A stretch of 5,056 nt of DNA from NCBI GenBank assembly GCA_027069645.1, contig JALXEI010000193.1:1-5056 (forward strand), read 5' to 3'. The position numbers were made by a program, and so were the translations under genes. Positions 1-5,056 of the stretch are shown one piece after another. The notes below the pieces were generated by a model. It was given only the letters and a program-made list of their open reading frames with translations. It did not search any database and had not been told where the DNA came from. This DNA comes from Hyphomicrobiales bacterium (GTDB lineage Bacteria; Pseudomonadota; Alphaproteobacteria; Rhizobiales; JAKIUO01). Each line of letters begins with the position of its first letter. Within the stretch, counting starts at the first letter, position 1.

Positions 1-1195
1 TTGCATGCTTCTGCGGTGCAACTGCCGATTTCTTCTGCACGGCCCCCAACCTGATCGATTTTGTTTTTACAGAGCGAACTTTCAGGCCTTTTCCATCGGT
101 ATTTTTACCAGCGGCAACAGACCTTCGCACAACCTGTTTTTTCACCGTCGAGTGTCTGTCCGTTGGCAAAATGAGCACTTCTCCAGGACGGATGCTGCCC
201 GGGTCGGTAATGCCGTTAATATCCGCCAGACTGTCCGCACTTATATTGAGTTTACGGGCAATTGAATGAAAAGTCTCACCCGGACGAACAGTATATGTAC
301 CGCTGCTTGTCGCCTGAACCGGGCGGGAAACAGCCGGTGTCGCTGACGTTGTTACCGATCTGGCAACCTGCATGGACGATCCGCGGCCCGGAACGATCAA
401 CTGCTGACCGATTGACAGCTTGCTATCCGACAAACCGTTCAATTCCATCAGTTTGATAACCGGAATGTTATAGTGACGGCTGATTGAATAAAGTGTATCG
501 CCCTGCTGAACGGCAATCTTTTGGTCGCCATTTGCAAGTGTTGTCAGAACCCTTGCCGCCTTTCGTGATGGCGACGGTTTTTTATTTGTGCCGGATTGAC
601 CACGATGTGAGGTATTCGGGCTCCTGGTCGTATAGGTATAACCGGAGGGTTCAGAGGGTAATAGCGACCGCCGTGCTTCCCGCAGCGGTTTCATCGGGGC
701 CGCATCGTAACGCGACGCCATTCTGTTTTGCATCCCGCCGTCATTATTTCCGTAAACCGGCCTGTCTGGCGAGGTGCGATCTGCATAAGTGTCGGCTGAA
801 GCCTGCCGCTGCACACGTGAATCCCTGTAGACGGACGGGTCAACCTTATAGCGGGCCGCGCGCACTTCCGGAGCTGCCGTTTGTGGCGGCATATAGGAAT
901 TTCTGCTGTGAATATTCGCCGTGTTGTCCGGCGTGGCATCCTCTCCACCAAAATCCGACAGCGCTCCACCATCCCGGAAGGCTGTAGGCCGATCGGGCTC
1001 CTGCTGATTTCTGAAACCGTTGGAAAGAGAGGCTGTCGGTGCCCCTGTGTCGTCCGACCCGGAAAGGCCGAACATCGGCATATCAAAGCGCGAAACGCTG
1101 CTTGAACATGATGCGAGAAGGATTGATCCCGCCATAACCGTGGCGACCGGAAACACTCTGTACTTTACTAACTCTTTAAGCATGAGACAGCCCAT
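1..1195 (-). CDS. LysM-repeat lipoprotein, NlpD/DipM-like, 3' end missing
   Basis: The frame stays open from an ATG at 1193-1195 to the left edge, giving 398 residues with no stop. The N-terminus has basic residues, then a hydrophobic stretch (about 14-28) and a lipobox LASC with Cys30, so it should be lipid-anchored after export. Residues about 31-215 are low-complexity and rich in Ser, Pro, Asp, Asn and Arg, probably disordered. Two LysM peptidoglycan-binding repeats follow: about 227-269 (QQGDTLYSISRHYNIP ... IGQQLIVPG) and about 301-344 (TVRPGETFHSIARKLNIS ... RPGEVLILP). A basic Lys-rich stretch runs to the edge. Family knowledge and the locus suggest a C-terminal M23 peptidase-like domain beyond the window, as in NlpD and DipM, which act in septal cell-wall splitting; that domain is not seen here. 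The start is chosen because AGAGGTG precedes it at good spacing; the ATG at 1181-1183 is the alternative and would move the Cys to position 26. Confidence 0.9.
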   Translation of the reverse strand, partial: MGCLMLKELVKYRVFPVATVMAGSILLASCSSSVSRFDMPMFGLSGSDDTGAPTASLSNGFRNQQEPDRPTAFRDGGALSDFGGEDATPDNTANIHSRNSYMPPQTAAPEVRAARYKVDPSVYRDSRVQRQASADTYADRTSPDRPVYGNNDGGMQNRMASRYDAAPMKPLREARRSLLPSEPSGYTYTTRSPNTSHRGQSGTNKKPSPSRKAARVLTTLANGDQKIAVQQGDTLYSISRHYNIPVIKLMELNGLSDSKLSIGQQLIVPGRGSSMQVARSVTTSATPAVSRPVQATSSGTYTVRPGETFHSIARKLNISADSLADINGITDPGSIRPGEVLILPTDRHSTVKKQVVRRSVAAGKNTDGKGLKVRSVKTKSIRLGAVQKKSAVAPQKHA

Positions 1196-1201
1196 ATTAC
1201 T

Positions 1202-1208
1202 CACCTCT
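1202..1208 (-). promoter_or_regulatory. Ribosome binding site of the LysM lipoprotein gene
   Basis: Read on the minus strand, AGAGGTG is a good anti-16S match. The GAGG core ends 8 bases before the ATG at 1193-1195, but about 20 bases before the later in-frame ATG at 1181-1183. It therefore decides in favour of the upstream start. A GTG at 1202-1204 is in frame but lies inside this site, so it is unlikely to be the start. Confidence 0.75.
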
Positions 1209-1213
1209 TACGA

Positions 1214-1241
1214 GTTATAAATCTAGGCGGTTAAACATTAA
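1214..1241 (-). promoter_or_regulatory. Possible promoter of the LysM lipoprotein gene
   Basis: On the minus strand TATAAC (1214-1219) is a good -10 match. Sixteen bases upstream is TTAATG (1236-1241), a poor -35 that coincides with a CtrA half-site, as expected if an activator makes up for the weak -35. The predicted start would fall near 1207-1209, leaving a very short leader that barely keeps the ribosome binding site. That tight fit lowers confidence. A TAGATT at 1220-1225 is an alternative -10. Confidence 0.3.
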
Positions 1242-1253
1242 CGACAGGTTAAC
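1231..1253. promoter_or_regulatory. Candidate CtrA binding site (TTAA-N7-TTAAC) with an extra TTAA half-site
   Basis: On the plus strand TTAA at 1238-1241 and TTAAC at 1249-1253 are separated by exactly seven bases. This is the full CtrA consensus known from Caulobacter and other alphaproteobacteria. A further TTAA lies at 1231-1234. The sites are about 36-58 bases upstream of the LysM gene ATG, and one half-site overlaps the position expected for a -35 element, the usual arrangement at CtrA-activated promoters. By simple count such a motif arises by chance about once per 130 kb over both strands at equal base frequencies, so finding it in a 206-bp gap is suggestive but not proof. Confidence 0.5.
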
Positions 1254-1401
1254 ATTTCCGCTTTTCGGGAGTGCATTGCAAAATAGCCCAAAACCTGATG
1301 CGCCAGACTAGGATTGGCTTGTGGCACCGGAAAGGCACAAATCAGGCAATTATGTGCAGACAGACATTTGTATTTTGAGGGTCACGTACCGCTGCCGGAG
1401 C

Positions 1402-2049
1402 TCACTCGTCTTCATTCCCGGTGATCAGGGGCACAAACCTTACAGGCAGGGTCTGCTCCTGCTCATAGCCCTTGTCAGTCCGATCGATAATGGTAATCTT
1501 TTGATGATCGCGGTGCTCGCCAACAGGCATAACAAGACGCCCGCCCACTACAAGCTGATCAAGAAGAGCGCCCGGAACTTCGGCAGCGGCGGCTGTGACG
1601 ATAATCCGGTCAAACGGGGCCTGTTCGGGCCAGCCTTCACTCCCGTCACCCGGTCGTGTAACAATATTGTCCAGACCCAGCCTGTCAAATTTGTCACGGG
1701 CCGACAAATACAGATCCCTGAATCTTTCAATGGTAAAAATACGTCGCCCGAGATGGGAAAGCACCGCCGCCTGATATCCCGAACCGGTTCCGACTTCAAG
1801 CACCTTGTCATTTTTATTGACCGCCAGCATCTCGGTCATGCAGGCCACGATAAAGGGCTGCGATATGGTCTGTCCGCATTCCAGTGGAAGGGCGATATCG
1901 TAATAGGCCTGCTCCCGAAACGCCGGATGGACAAATTCTTCCCGGGGGACAAGCTCCATTGCGCGCAGTACATCAATATTGCTGATGCCCTTTTTGCGCA
2001 GGGCCATGACAAGGGAAACCCGTTCATTGACTCCGATGTCGTTTGTCAT
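1402..2049 (-). CDS. pcm: Protein-L-isoaspartate O-methyltransferase
   Basis: Uses S-adenosylmethionine to methylate L-isoaspartyl residues that form as proteins age, starting their conversion back to normal aspartate. It is cytosolic. The 215 residues match the family's usual length of about 205-220. Visible landmarks are GQTISQP (59-65, including the active-site Ser63), the SAM-binding motif I LEVGTGSGYQAAVL (84-97), the FDRIIVTAAA motif II strand (147-156), LVVGGRLVMPVG motif III (166-177) and the VRFVPLI tail near the C-terminus. The ATG at 2047-2049 is the only ATG in frame after the TAA at 2101-2103, and GGGGA at 2056-2060 sits 6 bases before it as a plausible ribosome binding site. It lies 86 bp after surE, the classic surE-pcm pairing of stationary-phase maintenance genes. 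Confidence 0.97.
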   Translation of the reverse strand: MTNDIGVNERVSLVMALRKKGISNIDVLRAMELVPREEFVHPAFREQAYYDIALPLECGQTISQPFIVACMTEMLAVNKNDKVLEVGTGSGYQAAVLSHLGRRIFTIERFRDLYLSARDKFDRLGLDNIVTRPGDGSEGWPEQAPFDRIIVTAAAAEVPGALLDQLVVGGRLVMPVGEHRDHQKITIIDRTDKGYEQEQTLPVRFVPLITGNEDE

Positions 2050-2135
2050 CGCCGTTCCCCGACTGTTCGGTCCACAGGGACACCCCTGAATTGCTCCCCT
2101 TTACTGTGAAATTGTGTCAAAGTCTTGCGAAAACA
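2050..2135 (-). other. surE-pcm spacer with a small hairpin
   Basis: The 86-bp spacer holds a perfect 5-bp inverted repeat CAGGG/CCCTG with a 4-base loop (2075-2088), and a TTGACA hexamer on the minus strand (2115-2120). The hairpin has no T-run after it, so it is not a standard terminator. No good -10 follows the TTGACA at 16-18 bases (GGGAGC, GGAGCA and GAGCAA are what is there), so a separate pcm promoter is doubtful. The GGGGA ribosome binding site of pcm lies at 2056-2060. Confidence 0.4.
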
Positions 2136-2930
2136 TCAATCATCACCGCACAGTCGTTCTTCCAGGCTGTTACGCAAGTCCTGACAGGTTTCATAATGTG
2201 TCAAATCCAGTTGCAGCGGCGTAACCGAAATATAGCGGTTGTGAATGGCCCCGAGATCCGATCCTTTGGGCGGATTTTGCGTATTACGCTGATATTGCAA
2301 CCAGTAATAGGCATCACCACGCATATCCTCGCGCCTGGTATAGCCAAGCGTTATATTCGGATCGCGATAGCCCTGGCTGGTCACCTCCATTCCCCGCACT
2401 TCTTCGGGCGCACAATCGGGAAAATTGACATTCAGCAGAATCCGCGGCGGCCATCCCGCCGACAGCAATCTGTCAATGGTTTCGGCACCATGCGCCCGCG
2501 CTGTTTCCCATCTCATGGCCCCTGCTCCGTCATAACCCGCACCGTGACGGGCCTGAGACAGGGCGATAGACGGTATCCCCAGCAGGGTTCCTTCCATTGC
2601 GCCGGCAATGGTACCTGAATAGGTGGCATCATCCGCGGTATTCTGACCATGATTGACCCCCGACAGAACAAGGTCCGGTTTGTGATCGGCAAGCAGTTCA
2701 AGAACGGCCATCAGAACACAATCTGTCGGCGTACCGGCAACAGCCATTTCGCGTTCACTGATATGACGAACCCGCAACGGATCATGCAGGGTCAGGGAAT
2801 GGGAAACGCCACTCTGGTTGGTTTCGGGTGCCACAACCCAAATATCATCGCTCAACGCGCTGGCAATTGCCCGCATGACTTCCAGACCCGGGGCATGGAT
2901 ACCATCATCATTGGTAATCAGGATGCGCAT
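2136..2930 (-). CDS. surE: 5'/3'-nucleotidase SurE
   Basis: A metal-dependent phosphatase that removes phosphate from nucleoside 5'- and 3'-monophosphates and, in some homologues, from short polyphosphate. In E. coli it is tied to stationary-phase survival and sits beside pcm. The 264 residues are slightly longer than E. coli SurE (about 253). The metal-binding residues are visible: NDDG with Asp8 and Asp9 at the N-terminus, Ser40 in NQSGVSHS, and Asn93 in SGVNHGQN. Also present are the AGTPTDCV segment (65-72), the YSGTIAGAMEG signature (104-114), the LLNVNFPD strand and the ISVTPLQLD tail. The ATG at 2928-2930 overlaps the serS stop codon. An AAGAG just inside the serS end may act as a weak ribosome binding site, and translational coupling is likely. 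No key residue is missing. Confidence 0.98.
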   Translation of the reverse strand: MRILITNDDGIHAPGLEVMRAIASALSDDIWVVAPETNQSGVSHSLTLHDPLRVRHISEREMAVAGTPTDCVLMAVLELLADHKPDLVLSGVNHGQNTADDATYSGTIAGAMEGTLLGIPSIALSQARHGAGYDGAGAMRWETARAHGAETIDRLLSAGWPPRILLNVNFPDCAPEEVRGMEVTSQGYRDPNITLGYTRREDMRGDAYYWLQYQRNTQNPPKGSDLGAIHNRYISVTPLQLDLTHYETCQDLRNSLEERLCGDD

Positions 2931-2932
2931 CA
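2928..2932 (-). other. serS stop / surE start overlap (TGATG)
   Basis: On the minus strand the serS TGA (2930-2932) and the surE ATG (2928-2930) share one base, forming TGATG. Such overlaps usually mean that the two genes are on one mRNA and that ribosomes ending on the first can restart on the second. This supports a serS-surE transcription unit. Confidence 0.9.
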
Positions 2933-4210
2933 GCTCTTTTCAATCTTCTCCAGCCCGTTCATCCAGGGACGAAGAGCATCGGGAACCGTAATGCTGCCAT
3001 CGGCATTTTGATAGTTCTCAAGCACGGCAACAAGGGTGCGTCCCACAGCAAGGCCCGAACCGTTGAGTGTATGGACAAATGTCGTGGCATCGCCATTTTC
3101 CGGACGATAACGTGCGTTCATCCGCCGGGCCTGGAAATCACCGCAGACCGAAATGCTGGAAATTTCACGATAACAGTTTTGTCCGGGCAGCCACACTTCA
3201 AGGTCAAAGGTCCGGCGTGCCGAAAAGCCCATATCACCTGTGCACAATTTCATGACACGATAGGGCAGCCCCAACCGTTTCAGGACCTCTTCCGCACAAC
3301 CTGTCATCCGTTCGTGTTCTTTTTCGGATTGTTCCGGGGTGGTTATGGAAACCATTTCAACCTTGGAAAACTGATGCTGGCGGATCATGCCGCGCGTATC
3401 ACGCCCCGCAGACCCTGCTTCCGAGCGAAAACAGGGAGTCAGCGCTGTGAAGCGCAGGGGTAACCGTTGCTCGTCAAGTATTTGCTCGCGCACCAGATTG
3501 GTCAACGACACTTCGGATGTCGGAATCAGCCAGTAGCCGTTTTCGGTTCGAAACGAGTCTTCGGCAAATTTGGGCAGTTGCGCCGTGCCAAACATGGCAG
3601 CATCACGTACCAGACAGGGCACAGCGGTTTCCTCATAGCCATGCTCACCGGTCTGCAAATCAAGCATAAAGGCGCCAAGCGCCCGCTCCAGGCGGGCCAG
3701 TGCTCCCTTGAGAACAACAAAACGCGCGCCCGACATTTTTGCAGCGCCGTCAAAATCCATCAGGCCAAGGGCTTCACCAAGTTCGAAATGCTGTTTGGGG
3801 GTAAAGTCAAATGTCGGAACCTCGCCTTCTGTACGAATCTGCACATTCTCCTCTTCCCCTGCTCCTTCGGGAACATCTTTATGAGGAATGTTGGGAATGG
3901 AGGCCAGCAGATCGAGGATTTCGCCGTCAAGTTGTCGCTCTTTCTCCTCGCCCGAACGAATCTGCTCCTTGAGATCGGCCACTTCCGCGATCAATCCGCG
4001 TGCAAGCTCCTCGTCCCCTGCCCCCTTTGCCTTGCCGATCTCCTTTGAAGCCTGGTTACGGCGACTTTGCGCCTCCTGCAAGGCGGCAACAATCTTGCGG
4101 CGCTCAAAATCGAGGGCCACAATCTCGCGTGCATGTGGCTCAAGTCCGCGCAAGGCCAGCCCGGCATCAAATTCATCCGGGTTCTTTCTGATCCATTTTA
4201 TATCGAACAA
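2930..4210 (-). CDS. serS: Serine--tRNA ligase (class II)
   Basis: Charges tRNA-Ser (and tRNA-Sec where present) with serine in the cytoplasm, using ATP. The 426-residue length is normal for the family. Residues about 27-105 are charged and Leu-rich, matching the antiparallel coiled-coil arm that grips the long variable arm of tRNA-Ser. The catalytic core follows: TSE at 231-233 (serine-binding loop), motif 2 from about 260 with FRSEAGSAGRDTRG, the EISS...CGDFQARRMNAR block at 349-367, and motif 3 with NGSGLAVGRT ending at Arg391. The start is a TTG at 4208-4210. It is chosen because an in-frame TGA lies at 4220-4222, no ATG or GTG comes between, and the resulting N-terminus MFDIKWIRKNP matches the family (MLDIKxIRxNP). 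The gene follows tatC after 97 bp and overlaps surE by one base. Confidence 0.98.
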   Translation of the reverse strand: MFDIKWIRKNPDEFDAGLALRGLEPHAREIVALDFERRKIVAALQEAQSRRNQASKEIGKAKGAGDEELARGLIAEVADLKEQIRSGEEKERQLDGEILDLLASIPNIPHKDVPEGAGEEENVQIRTEGEVPTFDFTPKQHFELGEALGLMDFDGAAKMSGARFVVLKGALARLERALGAFMLDLQTGEHGYEETAVPCLVRDAAMFGTAQLPKFAEDSFRTENGYWLIPTSEVSLTNLVREQILDEQRLPLRFTALTPCFRSEAGSAGRDTRGMIRQHQFSKVEMVSITTPEQSEKEHERMTGCAEEVLKRLGLPYRVMKLCTGDMGFSARRTFDLEVWLPGQNCYREISSISVCGDFQARRMNARYRPENGDATTFVHTLNGSGLAVGRTLVAVLENYQNADGSITVPDALRPWMNGLEKIEKS

Positions 4211-4223
4211 AGGCTGATCTCAC
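4208..4223 (-). promoter_or_regulatory. serS translation start region: weak ribosome binding site and TTG start
   Basis: On the minus strand GTGAG (4219-4223) lies 8 bases before the TTG start at 4208-4210. It is only a partial Shine-Dalgarno match, though the spacing is good. The in-frame TGA at 4220-4222 overlaps this element and excludes any longer N-terminus. A weak site plus a rare start codon suggests modest initiation, possibly helped by readthrough translation from tatC. Confidence 0.5.
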
Positions 4224-4256
4224 TTGTCTTTGAGTGATCCGGGACAATTTTTGCCA

Positions 4257-4285
4257 TTGATAGTCTCAATTGCAGATTGCAGCAA
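4257..4285 (-). promoter_or_regulatory. Weak possible promoter in the tatC-serS gap
   Basis: On the minus strand TTGCTG (4280-4285) and TATCAA (4257-4262) are 17 bases apart, matching the standard hexamers at 3 and 4 of 6 positions. It would start transcription about 40 bases before the serS TTG. The 97-bp gap has no terminator that I can see, so serS may simply be read from the tat promoter. Confidence 0.2.
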
Positions 4286-4307
4286 GACGCCTTGTGGGAG
4301 AACCTCA

Positions 4308-5056
4308 TCAGCCCTCTTCATCCTGCGCTTCGGCACGTTTTTTTTCCACAAGTTGCACCGCAAGAATGGAAAGCTCGTACAAGGCAAGAGTTGGAAGGGC
4401 AAGGCCTGTCTGGGTTATCAGGTCCGGCGGGGTCAGAACGGCGGCCATTGCAAACACGGCGACAATGGCGAATTTGCGTTTGCGACGCAGCGTATCCGAT
4501 GAAACCAGTCCGGCACGTCCCATAAGTGTCAGAACAACCGGCATCTGGAAACTGAGGCCAAATGCCATAATGAGCAGCATGACAAAGCTGAGATATTCAC
4601 TGACCTTGAACTGATCCTCTATAAGCGCCTTGCCTGTTACCGGATCCTTCGGACCATTCTCCGCCAGCAACAGAAAAAACTGCATGGCCAGCGGCATAAC
4701 CAGGAAATAGACCAGCGCGGCCCCAAGGACAAACAGGATCGGCGTGGCAATCAGGTAGGGCAAAAAAGCCCGACGCTCGTTCCTGTACAATCCCGGCGCA
4801 ACAAACATGTAAACCTGACTGGCAATTACCGGAAAGGCGAGAAACATGGCCCCGAAAAGACCGATTTTCAGCTGTGTGAAAAAATATTCCGGCGGTGAGG
4901 TCATTATCATTTGCAGCTTCGAATACCCTCCCGCGGCAACGGCGGCAGGGTGAAGCAAAATGAAGAAGATCGTATCGGAAAAATAGTAGCAAATCACAAA
5001 GCCAACAGCTATGCCGATGATAGCCCAGATCAGCCGCTGACGCAGTTCAACAAGAT
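4308..5056 (-). CDS. tatC: Sec-independent (twin-arginine) protein translocase subunit TatC, 5' end missing
   Basis: TatC is the polytopic inner-membrane receptor of the twin-arginine pathway. With TatB it binds RR signal peptides and recruits TatA to export folded proteins. The frame is open from the right window edge to a TGA at 4308-4310 and gives 248 residues; numbering here starts at the first full codon. It opens with LVELRQRL, and the cut codon before it ends in AT, which fits the His of the family's HLxELRxRL signature. Six hydrophobic segments lie near residues 9-25, 58-85, 97-130, 150-178, 194-213 and 215-236. Conserved family elements include YRNERR with Glu93, VSEYLSF, AFGLSFQMPV and LTPPD (209-211). 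The C-terminus is a short charged tail. Only about 15-25 residues should be missing. A GTG at 4995-4997 is internal, not the start. The adjacent tatA and tatB expected upstream lie outside the window. Confidence 0.97.
   Translation of the reverse strand, partial: LVELRQRLIWAIIGIAVGFVICYYFSDTIFFILLHPAAVAAGGYSKLQMIMTSPPEYFFTQLKIGLFGAMFLAFPVIASQVYMFVAPGLYRNERRAFLPYLIATPILFVLGAALVYFLVMPLAMQFFLLLAENGPKDPVTGKALIEDQFKVSEYLSFVMLLIMAFGLSFQMPVVLTLMGRAGLVSSDTLRRKRKFAIVAVFAMAAVLTPPDLITQTGLALPTLALYELSILAVQLVEKKRAEAQDEEG

Larger units (their letters stand above)
1196..1401. other. Intergenic region between pcm and the LysM lipoprotein gene
   Basis: This 206-bp gap is the largest non-coding stretch in the window. 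Its half nearest the LysM gene carries the CtrA-like box, the possible promoter and the ribosome binding site. In the half nearest pcm I found no convincing terminator. The best candidate there is TTGTG/CACAA at 1319-1340, a 5-bp stem with a 12-base loop and no T-run. Readthrough from pcm therefore remains possible. Confidence 0.6.

Noticed and set aside
484..987. A 167-codon plus-strand open frame, with an opposing 131-codon minus-strand frame at 691-1086
   Set aside because: Both fall in other frames of the LysM lipoprotein gene, in its low-complexity linker. Their products are Arg/Cys/His-rich with no domain, typical of out-of-frame translation.
1319..1340. Inverted repeat TTGTG/CACAA after pcm as a terminator
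   Set aside because: The stem is only 5 bp with a 12-base loop and no T-run follows it in the direction of transcription.
1321..2109. A 262-codon plus-strand open frame spanning the whole pcm gene
   Set aside because: It is antisense to pcm, which has complete family motifs. The frame starts at a GTG, its translation has no recognisable domain, and it is best explained as a shadow of the minus-strand gene.
2106..2120. A CRP/FNR-like palindrome in the surE-pcm spacer
   Set aside because: The half-sites are unequal and do not match TGTGA-N6-TCACA or TTGAT-N4-ATCAA in spacing or sequence.
3467..4048. A 193-codon plus-strand open frame opposite serS
   Set aside because: It is antisense to the conserved serS N-terminal half and catalytic core, with no recognisable domain and no ribosome binding site support.
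4211..4307. A leader or riboswitch-like element before serS
   Set aside because: The gap has only short, imperfect repeats (TCACT/AGTGA, and a TGCAAT direct repeat). It has no T-box features, and T-box control is not expected in alphaproteobacteria.
4308..4997. tatC beginning at the GTG at 4995-4997
   Set aside because: The same frame continues upstream to the window edge and encodes the conserved LVELRQRL signature and first membrane segment, so the GTG is an internal Val.

Overview
The window is a compact stretch of chromosome from an alphaproteobacterium, most likely in or near the Hyphomicrobiales (Rhizobiales). This rests on the gene order tatC-serS-surE-pcm-LysM lipoprotein, which I recall from rhizobial and Brucella-type genomes, on the rhizobial look of the SerS N-terminus (MFDIKWIRKNP), and on a candidate CtrA box. 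It is inference from memory of the families, not a database match. All five genes lie on the minus strand, so transcription runs from high to low coordinates. No RNA genes, mobile elements, CRISPR arrays or long repeats were seen.

Layout in the direction of transcription: (1) tatC, cut by the right edge of the window (4308-5056); (2) a 97-bp gap; (3) serS (2930-4210), with a TTG start; (4) surE (2136-2930), whose ATG overlaps the serS stop by one base; (5) an 86-bp gap with a small hairpin; (6) pcm (1402-2049); (7) a 206-bp gap, the largest non-coding stretch, which holds a TTAA-N7-TTAAC motif matching the CtrA consensus and a possible -10 element; (8) a LysM-repeat lipoprotein (1-1195) cut by the left edge. 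That last gene is open from its start to the window edge and has no stop codon in the window.

The first four genes read as one likely transcription unit. It joins protein export (TatC), serine charging of tRNA (SerS), a stationary-phase phosphatase (SurE) and repair of isoaspartyl-damaged proteins (Pcm). The LysM lipoprotein resembles the N-terminal part of NlpD/DipM-type envelope proteins, whose usual C-terminal M23 domain would lie beyond the left edge. It appears to have its own promoter region, possibly under cell-cycle control by CtrA.

No undescribed system was found. The content is conserved housekeeping, and the observation most worth following is the CtrA-like box in front of the LysM gene.
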